From Trichosphaerium sp. ATCC 40318 (taxonomy: Eukaryota > Discosea > Flabellinia > Trichosidae), in the NCBI GenBank assembly GCA_038496445.1, contig JALMLS010000277.1:248001-312000 (forward strand): a stretch of 64,000 bases of DNA, written 5' to 3'. Position 1 is the first letter of the stretch. Every line of letters starts with the position of its first letter. The position numbers and the translations under genes are program-made. Below, piece by piece: positions 45,673 through 56,927 of this stretch. Under the pieces are notes generated by a model. The model worked only from the letters and a program-made list of their open reading frames with translations. It made no database searches and had not been told where the DNA came from.

Positions 45673-46986
45673 TTACTCTTCAGCCTTATTTAGACAACAA
45701 TACCACGTCATATCATCAGCATCATTAATAAGACCTTCCTTCTTACCTGGCATTGCATGCTCAACAACAAAGCCTACGAAATTAATTAGCACTTGAAAAA
45801 CATAACTTGTGATTATCACGTGACACTTTTTCGCAGTTACAGAAAAATCGAGAAAACGCACCTCTATTCTTAAGCTCTTCCTCAAAAGAAGGTACACCAA
45901 GCCTATAACTTGCAGATATCCCATAAAAATATCCACCTTTTTTGAGATACATACTTACTGTTTTAGCCAGTTCTTTGCCTATATCAACTGTGTACATAAT
46001 CTCTGTTCCAATGACAATATCAAACTTTTTTTTGAACACCATCTTATCTGACATAAAGTCAATCAAAGTAGTCGATATTGTATCGCTTGGCACTAAGACG
46101 AATCACATTAATAAGACATAAGGTAAGATATTAACAGCTCAGAAAGGTTGCAGGCATGGTACGCCACTGTTTCTGCCCTCGAACACAGGAAGTTGTTCCA
46201 AAAGTATTTTGGTTAAAAACGCGTACAACTTCGTTTGTTTAGCTTTATATTATCTGTTATATTCTCTATTACGCTTTCTAAGCCATCTGTTATCGTAGTC
46301 GATTTCGCGTAGCGAGATGTTACTAATCCAGCTAACCCACATCCTGCTCCTAGTTCCAGTACAGTCTTTCCCTCAAAGAAACCCTTGTTTTGAAAAATCC
46401 ATCTACTCGCTAACACAGCACCATCCCAAACTCTCCAAGAAGTCTTTACTTCAGCGTATCCAGTTTGTTTCAGTCTAATCACGACATCGAATGCACCAGA
46501 TTGGACGTTGTAGCCAAAGCCGATGTTCCTCAGAGTACCTGGTTTGCACTTTGCTAGAACAGATGCAGCTAACTCGACAGGGTAAGAATATACGTCTCAA
46601 GGTAGCTTTAAGTTGATAAGAGAGGGAGTACCTTGGGAAATGTCGTTTGTAAGTTTGTAGTCTTGGTAATAATGCTCAATAAGGTTGTTTAAACTGTGTA
46701 GACATCCAAAACCTCTTAAAACTGGAAAAGTCTCAGTTTAGCGAACTGTCAATTTAGAAATACCGTCATTAGCTGTAATTAGGCTTCCAATGAGTTGAAG
46801 TGCGCGCATAAGCTCTGGAATAAGCGTTGGATCAAGTTTTTGTTGATCTTTCACCATTAAGGATAGTTGATACAGTACTTTTACATTCTTGGGCGCCAAT
46901 AGATGTTGTTTAACAGTACGAACCCATTTATCGAACGCTCCGTCTCTCAACAACTTTGTTATTACCGTAGCTAGGTCTTGCTCCAT
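45673..46986 (-). CDS. METTL-type (family 16) lysine/protein methyltransferase
   Basis: Starts MEQDLATVITKLLRDGAFDK at 46986 with a helical N-terminal domain of about 90 residues (VLYQLSLMVKDQQKLDPTLI). A 42-nt intron follows, then VLRGFGCLHSLNNLIEHYYQ. The methyltransferase part follows: GYAEVKTSWRVWDGAVLASR, SAM-binding motif I TVLELGAGCGLAGL, TITDGLESVIENITDNIKLN (acidic ribose-binding Asp), and KFDIVIGTEIMYTVDIGKEL, the DIV/IGxEI post-motif typical of METTL21-type enzymes. The end is NDADDMTWYCCLNKAEE. This family methylates lysines on proteins such as chaperones or elongation factors; the target here is unknown. A TCACGTGA site lies in the last intron (45816-45823). Confidence 0.82.
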
Positions 46987-47096
46987 AATTCAAGCATATC
47001 AAGTGGTTTGGTGGTAATAACAGTAATTGTACACCTTCGCAGAAGTAAGCAGCGAAGTCTTGGTATTTCCTTCGCGCCATTTTTTGAATTGACCAA
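46987..47096. promoter_or_regulatory. short bidirectional promoter
   Basis: 110 bp between the start codons of the divergent methyltransferase (-) and coiled-coil (+) genes, so both promoters overlap here. No motif stands out. Confidence 0.5.
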
Positions 47097-48482
47097 ATGG
47101 ACGCGACACTTGAGTCTCTACGCCAATTTTCTTGCCCTCTGGTAGATATCGATGATAATAAAAAGCTTTTTACAGAAGAATTGCTTGTTCTGTTCTACTG
47201 GGCTCTAGGGAAGATCGATGCTGAGATTCTACATAAAATTGAGACCAAGAGCGTCGCTGTACCTCAAACGAGGGAGCAAGGTACGAGTTACACGATTATT
47301 TAAACTAATACTCTTCAGTTGTGCTAACAACAGCGTCATTACTTGGACTATGCGCCAAAGACGATACGGAACTCGTAGCTGTACGCAATACCTCACCGAA
47401 AAGAAATAACGGTTTTTTGCCTTTCAGAATTTTTTGCTGTTATTTAGTAAACTTGCTTGTGAACCATGCTTGACTCATATAAAAATTAGGGAAACGCCAC
47501 TCTTGGAACAAAAGTAGTACTTACACAACACATGCTTCAAATGATAGCCATGAAAGAGCATGTCACGAAAAGCAAGATCAAGTACGCTTTTTGACACATG
47601 TCACATGTTGTGGTTATTTTTTTCTTCATATTTCTCCTGACGCGACGTAGTACAAGCATAGCAGTAAAAAACGAGCAACTACTATTACGTCAAGTTCTAG
47701 ATAATCCAGAATTGCTTCACTCAAGTAAATCCCTTTTTCCAAGCGATATGGAATCTCTCACTAGGCTCAAAAAGAAGTACTTCCTCAAAGAAAAAACTTT
47801 TTTTTTTACATTTCTTCTTAGGACGAGAGTACCAGATAACAAATCATTATCAGCTTCCATAACAAAACTTGAGAAGTTTATTGTTGCTAATGATATTGAC
47901 GAACGTGACACAACTGTACGTGGGAAACAAACGATTTTTTTTTGGTGAATTTTTTTGTTTTCTTCTTTTCAATGTGGTCCGTGCTTATACCAGTTTTTTT
48001 TATAGGAGCAGGATGCTTATCGTCAAAGAGAAATTACTATGGATACTACAGCATTGAAAGAAGACTTACAACATCAAACACAACGATTGAAATCATTGAC
48101 AAAAGAATTCTCAGAATTGTTTACAGATGACATTGAACCTCTTCTAGAAAAGCATAAAGTAGGATCAATTGAAGTATCAGCTATTGGAAAAGTATCAGAT
48201 ACTGTTCTAACCAGTACTAAACCACTTACAGAAGTACACTAACCTTTCATTTTTATTTCTTTTTGCATTCTCGTTTTTTTCTTGATTTTTGTTTGTTTGA
48301 TGGTATGGCTCATTGATTTATTCGTTTAGGTCCTTGATACAGGTGATATGATACGTAAAGCATCTCATAACTTGAGTCAGATGAAGAAAAACGTTATGGA
48401 GATTGAGCAATCGCCTTGCTTTTCGAAAGAATCTCTTGCTCTTTTGACAAATGCAATGACTTTATCAGAAGCTCTTGCATAG
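47097..48482 (+). CDS. coiled-coil protein of unknown function
   Basis: Spliced gene of about seven exons, starting MDATLESLRQFSCPLVDIDD. The N-terminal part is helical (EELLVLFYWALGKIDAEILH, SLLLGLCAKDDTELVA). Later exons are coiled coil: EQLLLRQVLDNPELLHSSKS, DAYRQREITMDTTALKEDLQ, HQTQRLKSLTKEFSELFTDD, LDTGDMIRKASHNLSQMKKN. It ends SEALA at the TAG 48480-48482. The all-helical make-up with a compact N-terminal domain recalls spindle, kinetochore or HAUS-type subunits, but I cannot assign a family. It ends tail to tail with the aminotransferase gene. Confidence 0.65.
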
Positions 48483-48652
48483 GAACATTTAAGAGTTTCG
48501 AACAACTATTCATTTGTATAATTTTAGGACAGTACTGTTGGTTGTACTGCCTTTAATCTTGTAGCATTAAAGACCAACAACAAGACACACAACGCGAAAG
48601 TTTGTTTTTTCTTCTGATATTTTTTCCATGTGACGTCACTGACTGTCTTTGT

Positions 48653-50152
48653 TTATTTTTTTTCAATTATTGCTTCTATTGCGTCCAATGCTTCCTTTAC
48701 CATTTTCATGTCAGCTTGAACGCCCATGTGACCAATACGAAAGACCTTGAAAAGAAAAAGAATCAAGTCAGAAAATATTACTCCTTTTTTTTTTGGTAGG
48801 TACTTTATCTTTTAGTTTGCCATAGTTGCCTCCAACTACAACTCCTTTACTGCGCAGCTTATTATCAAGATCTTTCCAACTTATTCCATCTGGTACATAG
48901 CATGCTGTTATAGTAGGTGAAGGTGTAGAACCTAGACAAGTCAGAAACAACGCAAAAACTTCTCTTGCTGATACCTTCAGCCACGTGTAGTTTTAAGCCC
49001 ATCGTCAAAAGTCTTTGTCTACAATATTTTGCTACATCGTCATGCCTTTTTATAGAATTATCAAGGCCTTCTTTAATAAACGCATCCAATGCATTATTCA
49101 GTTCAATCATTGAAGGCCCTGTGTCAATCAATGAATAACAGTTCAAGAAAAAACGAACTTACAGTTGTGAGTGTACGGACAGTATTTTTCTTCTACGACA
49201 TTCCTCCACCCTTTTAATGCCTCATATCCTTTATAACTAACTCGTCAGATATGACATAGTAACTAGAGCACGTACTTAACTTCATCAATAACTGACCAAG
49301 CACGTGATGATACGGTTAAAATAGATAAATCGGGCCTCAAAGATAAAACTTTTTGACTTCTAAATCAACAACGGTTAGGTCTATTGCCTGATACCTCAGT
49401 ACCCAAGTAAACCAATATCAATATGCCAGTCACTTACATTAACATGTGCACCCATACCACTACTGACAAAATCGACATAAAAAAGACTTCCAACGCTTGC
49501 ACTGATTTTGCCAACCTTATGAATTCTCAGTTAAATAATCGATTAGAAACGGTTCTTACATCTCCCAAACGATCATTTAGTGTACCAGAAGGTGTTTCTA
49601 ATGCGTTGGTAAGTTCAGAAATGAGTTTCAAAGATTTTGACGTTATTTCCAAACAGCTTTGTTAAAACGTACCACAATGTACTGCTGTTATTAATTTTGG
49701 CTTGAATTCTTCCGCTTTGGTGCGTATTTGGTTCAATAAACCATCAGAAACCGTTTCGTTGTATTCCGTTCCTACAACCTATTCCAACGTATTAACCATG
49801 CGTATGACCTTTATAAAAACGTACTTCTACAACGGCACCCATGTCACGACACATATCGGCGATGCCGTACCCGTAAATTCCTCCGCAAGCCGTTAGCTCC
49901 TTTTTACTTATGGTTTAGCGTACCTGTAGCGACAGACAACACCTTGTCGCCTGGCTTTAGTGTACTCTTTAACCCAGCCCACAAAGCAAGCATACCTTCG
50001 CCTACCATAACAACAGCACTTCCTTTAGGCGCATAAAGCATCTTTTCAAGTTTTTTTGTTACGCTGTCGTACAACTCGTAAAATTCGTCATCTATATCAG
50101 CTGATCGTTGACCAGATGGTCCAGGTATCATACCACACTTATAAGGTTCCAT
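48653..50152 (-). CDS. alanine-glyoxylate / serine-pyruvate aminotransferase-like, class V PLP enzyme
   Basis: Starts MEPYKCGMIPGPSGQRSADI, the PGP start of the AGXT family. The first exon continues GSAVVMVGEGMLALWAGLKS, matching the small-residue loop that holds PLP phosphate, and LKPGDKVLSVATG. The C-terminal exons give GPSMIELNNALDAFIKEGLD, RRHDD-type KRHDDVAKYCRQRLLTMGLK, TITACYVPDGISWKDL, SKGVVVGGNYGKLKDKVFRI, GHMG and VKEALDAIEAII. These are the family's C-terminal landmarks. It probably transaminates glyoxylate in a peroxisome or mitochondrion. I could not place the PLP lysine exon with confidence in the middle third (49150-49900), where joins are unresolved. Confidence 0.82.
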
Positions 50153-50311
50153 TTTTTTGGTGTTAAAGGTTACAAAATACGGTTATTTACAGGTTGTATT
50201 AAGTTATAGTACAAGTTTAAGCCATCGAGTTGGCTGAGGAAAAAAAATGCTGACCATGAGTTTGTGGCTTACAATAACTTCGAAAAGTCATTTAATCCAT
50301 CTAGTAATACC

Positions 50312-52260
50312 CTAAGCCAACGTTAGAGAGCGAACTTGATGCTAAAAAAAAAGTTCGAAAAAAGGAAAAAAAAATCACGTGATACTTTCTTTAGAGGCCA
50401 AATAACGCACGTTGTTTGTAAGCTTGTAAAAATCTTTTTTACGCTCATTGTATCTGTATTACGTGTAGTATGAACGTAAAACCTCCCAAACTGCGAAGAA
50501 AATTTGCTTTTGAATTCTCTCTTAATTCGTTCAAGAGCAGCACTTACGTCACGACGACCACCTTTATAATCCGGGAACAATCTTTTGAATGCACTGAAAT
50601 GTCTCTCAAGCTTAGAACGAAACAGATCCTCCTTATTAAGAAACAATACCCACTGAACACTCCGTAAAATTGGTGAACCTTTACGCCTTATGAGCAAAAA
50701 AATGTGTAAATTTTTTTTGTTTACCGCTGAGTGAACGGAATAGTTCTAAAGACTCTTTAAATGTATCATGCCGTCTCTTTCGGAATACTAAGTACGGGAT
50801 TAAATTAAAGAAGTTACGTCCAAAGCTGCAAAATGTTGAAAAAATTAATTGATTGTAATTAATAAAACCGGCGCCTTTTTGCGATTGTTGTTATTTTTTT
50901 GAGTTCTCGTGATTATGAAAATTAAAAATCGTACTAGCGTCTAAGTCTGCTACGAATAGAATAGCATCTACACCATCAAAACTATGCAACCATTTTCTCC
51001 TCTCTGATTTTTGACCACCTGATGGTTACTGTTAAAACAAACCAAATATTGGACAAAAAATTCTCTTTATCACAAAATTGACAAAATACATTACCAACAT
51101 CCACGAAAGTAAAGCTAAAATAATGCATCAGTATAGAATATAATAAATAGAATCAAAAATATTAACAACATTTCGAAAAAATAGCGATGTTTGGGTTCTG
51201 AATAGTGATACAGAGTTTTTTTTTTCTGGTGTTTAACATACCTTTTTTCGCATGCTTGAAAGCTTGTCTCAACAATACCGGTTGTCTTTAATTGAGAATA
51301 AATAATGTCTTCATCTGTAGGTAAATAATCATGTGAGAACACTTCTTTGCTTCGAGATACCACAAAACTAAGCCACTGGTTAACTTTATTCCTCTATTTT
51401 CGTATTCTGAGTCATGGCACGCACTGTCGTAGTGACTCTTGTATGTCAACGCGCAATGTTTCTCTATTCTTCCATGTAACGTGTACTAAGCTATCGTCCC
51501 ATATTTTTTTAACTACACCAGCATTCAACGCTTTAGGATTACCACTAAGTTTTGATACAGATTCCTGAAGAGTGTAAAAAAAAAAGTTCAAAAAAAAGAT
51601 TGTTGTCTTTGTTTAATACCATTAATTCTTCGCATAGACACCCATTCTGTTGTGTAACCTCTACAAGTATTTGTAAACCTCTAATATATATTTTAGATGG
51701 AACAGTATAAATAGCAATCAATGGCAAGCATTTTTTTTGCGCTTTTTTTTGTGGATCCATCATCGAGCAAACACCCCAAAAAAAAAACGAAAACAAACTA
51801 CAAAACGAAGCAAAGACTTCATCCAGGTCGTAAGAATTAAAAAAAAAGTGAAATCTAGATACAATTAACGTACTTTCTAATATTCTCTCTTATAACTAGT
51901 TTATACTTCTTCCTCTCTGTCATACTGAAACCACCGCAGTATAATATTTTCATTTGTTTTATCATAGTACTCTTACCAGCACCGCCAGCTCCTATTATTT
52001 TTTTATTATTAACATAACAACGCACATAGTAGAAGAAAGATGTGAGATCGAGGTTGGTTACGGCACGTTTTTTTGCAGTTGTTTTTACGTGTTTAAAGTT
52101 TTAGTAAAAAATCACGTGATTTACCGTTTTTTAACACGTGGTACTTACCTAACAATAACATTTTAACCTCCGTGCGCCTTCTAAGTTTCTCTGCTTTAAG
52201 TATCTTATCTATACTCTTGGTACTCGGGGACCTTGTCACTGCGCTGGCAGCGCATCCCAT
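50312..52260 (-). CDS. heterotrimeric G-protein alpha subunit, divergent
   Basis: Starts at 52260 with [20 protein letters not shown] (N-myristoylation and palmitoylation motif), then [20 protein letters not shown], the P-loop. Switch I reads [20 protein letters not shown]. Switch II, joined from two exons, is [20 protein letters not shown] with the catalytic Gln. LFLNKEDLF is the guanine motif, and HTTRNTDT stands for TCAT. Compared with canonical G-alpha (GESGKS, RVKTTGI), the P-loop is GGAGKS and the catalytic Arg before KTTGI is Gln. The likely end is [14 protein letters not shown] at 50312, which lacks the usual receptor-contact sequence. It is therefore a real but divergent G-alpha with probably slowed GTP hydrolysis. 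The last exon join is inferred. Confidence 0.83.
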
Positions 52261-52854
52261 GTTGCTTAAATGGTGATAAAAAAACAACCCAAGACAAAAG
52301 AGGAATATTTTTCGGAGAGAAAAAAAGATAAAAAAGAACGAAGAGTGTGTATCACGAACCGCTATTTTTACGCCTTTTACACCTCGTCAGTTACAGTTGG
52401 TAGTGCTACCACAAGTTTAGGAGTTTGGGTTACAAAAATGACACAAGCGCAAAAAGTAGCGTCACCACTTCATGTGACAAACCAACAGTTTAAACATACG
52501 GATTCATCACATCAGACCTCTCTTACTTTGAAATTTACTAGCGCTATTTACTCACGGACCGGAAACTTATTTTGAACGGACCGGTTTTTTTACGTGGTAC
52601 TGACACTAGAAACCGTAAACGAACAAGCACATTTTCTTTTGTTTTGTGGATTTTTTGGTCGATAATGGACATGTTTAACATTTGGTGTAGCCCCTCTACA
52701 CTCTATAAATCATAACACCACGCGCCATAAAACCAATACCAACATGAGGGTAAAAATAACAACACAGACTATTCAACTAAACATGTCTATTTTACAAGAT
52801 TGTAGATGTGATTCAAACGCTGCCAGTACTCTGTAGCAGTCCTTACACAGGAGT
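52261..52854. other. G-alpha upstream region and 3' flank of next gene
   Basis: About 590 bp. It should hold the G-alpha promoter. A 101-codon frame at 52270-52575 is open but has no motif, is Lys- and Ser/Thr-rich and overlaps the promoter; I do not count it. Confidence 0.45.
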
Positions 52855-53477
52855 TTAGATAGTAGTAGGTCCGGTAGTTGTACTGGCACTTGACGAAGGC
52901 GTAGAAACGTCTGGTATGGCCGCTGATAGTTTTCTTCTTTTTGGCCGTCTCCTACGTCTACGAGGCCCATAGTGTATGTGGCGAATCACTAGAAGCCAAT
53001 AGATGAGATGAGTATTACGATTACTTTTATTCTTACCAAGAGTGCTGTTACCTCCACCAGAGCCCCTTGCTGAGTTAATTGAAGCGCCTGTGATCATTTT
53101 CGTAGCTTGATCCACAACAAACTCACCAGAATCAAAAAAGCCTTGAGCGCCAATCTCTGAAAACAAAAAATTGGTATTAGCAAACATCAATGATGGTGTT
53201 TTAGTGACAAAACGTAAAAGTGAGTTTGACAGAAATAACTCTATTTTGTGTCAGCCTAGTTTTTCGAGATGCTTTGTGAACATGGTCAGGTGGCCTTTGT
53301 GCAACCTTGTACGCTAAGCATTATCGCATCCTTATGGAGTACGTAATATGATGGTAAGATTAGAAAGTCACGTGATTTCCACAAATCAGGAGTAGCCTTT
53401 AAAAAGTAGCTTGACTTTAAAATTATAATTCTGGTCAATTTTTCTTTTGTTCTCATCTTACTCAAATAAGGATTCAT
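52855..53477 (-). CDS. small basic protein, unknown
   Basis: Candidate spliced gene. A first exon at 53477 gives MNPYLSKMRTKEKLTRIIIL, followed by FLKATPDLWKSRDFLI. A 37-nt intron follows, then VAQRPPDHVHKASRKTRLTQ. A later exon gives IGAQGFFDSGEFVVDQATKM with GASINSARGSGGGN. The last gives RHIHYGPRRRRRRPKRRKLS and a Ser/Thr-rich end to the stop at 52855. The Arg-rich stretch could be a nuclear or nucleolar signal. I recognise no family, and the join between the second and third exons does not fall on a clear donor. It may be one gene or two. Confidence 0.4.
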
Positions 53478-54141
53478 TATCTTCGGTTCTATCCACCCAC
53501 GTAGTCTAATAGCTTTCTATTAGTGCTATAAGCGATGTATTGCGTACGATATATTTACCCAACGACGCATTCCTGCACAACCTGAAGAAACTACCCAGAA
53601 TTTACATTAGCTCGCTTGTGCATGTAGCGACTTACGTAATAGAGTGTCAAATAAAATTGTGATGAGCCTGATGCATGGGTTAGTTAATAGACTGTAATTT
53701 TTGTCTATTGTCGTGTTAAAAACTTTGGCCGTACCCCATTGGTTGTTGATGTTCTTACGAATAAGTATGCATGTAAGTTTACAATTTCTCTGAAAGACTG
53801 AATTCAACTAGTTTAGTTTTTTCTTACTTAGTTCTAATAACATCGAATTATGCAAGTTTTGTGGGTTTATTATTAATGCAAATAGTACGTCACCATCATG
53901 CCGACAATAAGTTTTATTGACAATGTTTTCATGTCATTTATATCTTCATTGGAGACGTGTGGCTTCCTGGGTTGCAACTTTTTGGATTTTTGGTGAATAC
54001 CATTCGGTACTAGTTCTTTTAATCATGAGTTAAACCATGAAGTTTACAGCGTATGTGAATATTTCAAGGTTTAGGGTAAATGTCAAAAGTTTACTTGTTT
54101 TGACTGAAGTTGTGATGGTCTGTAAAATATAACGCACTAAA
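53478..54141. other. intergenic, no gene seen
   Basis: About 660 bp, AT-rich. The minus-strand frame at 53607-53807 has no recognisable features. The right half should hold the promoter of the ankyrin gene. Confidence 0.5.
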
Positions 54142-54895
54142 ATGTCCATAGACCTCAGAAATGCTGCAATTAACGGTGAACTTGAAAAAGTACAACAATT
54201 AGTCGCTGATGGAGCAGACGTTAACTCAAAATACCGTACTGGAGGTGAGTATGTTTAAATGGCGTTAACTTACGCGTTTTCAAGCGGCTGTATCATCTCT
54301 ATTACATGTTGCAGCTTCTAGAGGACGTAGAGAGGTTATAGAGTTCCTTATTGACAAAGGTGCTAACATTGAAGCCGTTGACTCCGATGGTACATTATTT
54401 TAACTCCAGACTGCTTACAATGTGCTACTTTGTTAATTGACACAAACTAGGTCAAACACCTATTGTTTTTGCAGTGAAGCACAGGTACGCGTTATAAACA
54501 TAGTGTACACCCAAAATCTAACCTTAACACAAAGGCACAACTTACTAATCAAGCTATTCATTGAAAAAGGAGCAGATATTGACGTTGTCGACAATAAAGG
54601 CAATACCAAACGTCCTCAAGCTCTTTAATCTAATCGTTTTTTGTAGAAAATAATCTCTTACATATAGCAGCAAGTGTAGACCACCCATCAATGGTTCCAG
54701 TTATTGCTCTACTACGAGAAAAGGTAACACAGCTCAAAAATTTCTTAATGTCAAAAAAAACCAATTTATGTGACACTTCAGCTGTGTTGTTTATTTTCTG
54801 TTGCTTAGGGTGTTGATGCTGAAGCTGAAAATGAAGATGAGAACCTTCCGAAGGACATGTGTAAGCACAAAGAGGTCGTTGCAGCATTGCAGTGA
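54142..54895 (+). CDS. small ankyrin-repeat protein
   Basis: Starts MSIDLRNAAINGELEKVQQL and continues VADGADVNSKYRTG. Later exons give LLHVAASRGRREVIEFLIDK, GANIEAVDSDGQTPIVFAVK, LLIKLFIEKGADIDVVDNKG, NLLHIAASVDHPSMVPVIAL and an end EDENLPKDMCKHKEVVAALQ. That is four to five ankyrin repeats and nothing else. Five or six short introns. Ankyrin-only proteins serve as adaptors; the partner is unknown. It is unrelated in domain order to the ankyrin part of the gene at the left end. Confidence 0.83.
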
Positions 54896-55149
54896 TAGCT
54901 AGAATAAATTTCTTATTAAAGCCACTTTTAATGGCGCAAGATAAACATTTGATTGTTTGTAATAAGCGCCGAAACCCAATTTTGTTGTACTAAGTACATT
55001 CGACCACTTTAAACATAAAAGACAAGATGTAACACTATTCCTCTCGGTGATTGTTGTCATATACCATTTCTTTTCCAACTACACTAATCACTATTCTATT
55101 CGTTTTATTTTACATTGAACTACGACATTCATAATTTCTAGCTAGCGGC

Positions 55150-56649
55150 CTATGAGAAGCCAATTTCCTCCTCTGAAGAATAGTTTTTTTTACAGCGATA
55201 AATTTTCTCCTTGTTGAAAAAAGAAAGAGTTAGTTGATGTTAAAAAAGCAAGAAAAGATTGCTTACACTTGATTTACCAACATGCTCAAGACGTCCTGTT
55301 ATAACCATCCTTTCTAATATACCATCTTCAACAGCCACATACGCATATCTAGGGTAGTTTTCTTCCTCAAGAAAAGTCACTAAAAACCAACTGATAAGTA
55401 AAAGCAAGAAAAAAATAAGAAAAAATAACGCTTGTACATATATCTTTTCTGGTCATTTCTCGGTCTCTCAAAACCTGAATAGCAATTGCTGTTATAGACT
55501 TATCATCACAGACTCTATACAATCAGATTTGAGAAATAAATAAACAACAAACTAAAATCAAAAAAAAAACACTGGAAAACTTACACTCTTTTTTTCACCT
55601 TGCTGGCAATATTAGGCGCGTTAGGTGCTGTCTTGTTATTCTTTTGTTGTTTTTTTGTTCGCTTAATTTTTATCTTCTTTTTTGGTCTTGGAGATACTGA
55701 TTCATCCGAACTCAAACGTCCTAGTAACCATGAAAAAAAATTGCAAAAAAAAAAACATTCACAACCAAATAGCACAAGCCGTACTTTTTTTAATCGTAAT
55801 AACACGTCGTTTGCGCTTAGGTGGTTGCAATTTCGTAGCAGTTGTAGCAGTCGTAGTAACACTCATAGGATCATCTGTTCAACGAGAGTTAAGAAGTGAG
55901 CAACTTTCATTGTGTACCCTTCAAGTTTGACTTGAACGGTACTCACAATAATAAAAATATCGTACCAGTGCCTATGGGGCACTCATCAGTTGAGTCTTCC
56001 TCTGCCTTATCTGTTTTTGATTCTGTAGCTTCAGAAAACCTTTGTACAGCTCTGCTTGTGCGTTTTCTACGCAATTGCATCGACCGCTAAAACAACGTTT
56101 TAGTTGTTTTAACTGAAAAACTGGTATTAAGGCTTGTATCGTACAGGTGAGGATGGGTTCCATTCAGCGCGAAAACGTAGTTTCATATTACCAATTTCAA
56201 AAATTGAATCGCCTCGCAGGAGTTGCGGTTCTTGAACGAAAGCGCCACGGTAGAATACTCTACCTTTTATAGGAGCGATAGAGAACTGGTTGACAGTTAA
56301 AAAAAAAAGTGACACGATGTAGAAGACTACGCATACGGTGCTATCAGTACTATTGAAGGTGATTTCGGCATGTTCGGGCTCAATGTATCTCCAACCACCA
56401 ACGAACCTCAGTACGTGAGCTCCTTGATTTCTATCAGCGCTACACAGTATTTAGAGTCGATTTAGTAACTGACTGTATCTCAGTCAGTGTTGCAACGCGT
56501 ATACAGTTGTAACAGGTATATATAATAGACACGCACTCTTCAGTGCCGACAACACACTTTGTAAACAAAGAATCTGTATACTGACTAATAAGAAGGGATG
56601 GAGGCGTAGTTGGTTTCTTGGGCACACTCCACAGGCTCCACTTGATCAT
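55150..56649 (-). CDS. FHA-domain protein with Lys-rich region
   Basis: Starts MIKWSLWSVPKKPTTPPSLL. Next comes FVGGWRYIEPEHAEITFNST, VNQFSIAPIKGRVFYRGAFV and LRGDSIFEIGNMKLRFRAEW. The EPEHAEI, RVFYRG and GDSIFEIG motifs are those of an FHA phosphothreonine-binding domain. Downstream exons are low complexity and basic (QLRRKRTSRAVQRFSEATES, SPRPKKKIKIKRTKKQQKNN), then VTFLEEENYPRYAYVAVEDG with RMVITGRLEHVGKSS, and a short end NYSSEEEIGFS. FHA proteins usually act in DNA-damage or cell-cycle signalling. The W-rich start and acidic end loosely recall Nbs1, but I do not claim it. About six introns. Confidence 0.6.
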
Positions 56650-56650
56650 C

Positions 56651-56842
56651 TCAACAAACGATGTAACCGCTATTTGTAAATTTTGCTAGTTTGCGTCTAG
56701 TTCGCAATATGTTTTCAAGTGTGGCGATATACCGTTCCAGTACTAGTACTAGCTCAACAGGCTTAGCAGTTCGACTACTTTTAATTGTTTTGACTTCTCG
56801 CTTATGTTTTTGACAATCACTTCTATACAAGCCAGCAGTCAA
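56651..56842 (-). CDS. doubtful short ORF upstream of FHA gene
   Basis: 63 codons, Lys/Arg-rich (REVKTIKSSRTAKPVELVLV, NILRTRRKLAKFTNSGY). It sits in the 280-bp gap between the FHA gene and the PPR-like gene, where promoters are expected. It could be a 5' exon of the FHA gene, a small protein, or chance. No motif supports it. Confidence 0.2.
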   Translation of the reverse strand: MTAGLYRSDCQKHKREVKTIKSSRTAKPVELVLVLERYIATLENILRTRRKLAKFTNSGYIVC

Positions 56843-56927
56843 CGATACTTGTTCGATATGTTTACAGTGCGCAAAATAATTTGTATTAAATATTATTAAC
56901 GCTTATTTAGCGTAGCACGCTACGTGT

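Noticed and set aside
52270-52575. 101-codon plus-strand frame
   Set aside because: No motif, low-complexity start, and it overlaps the G-alpha promoter.
55150-56649. Nbs1 identity for the FHA gene
   Set aside because: A Trp-rich start and a short acidic end are suggestive, but no BRCT domains or Mre11-binding motif could be recognised.
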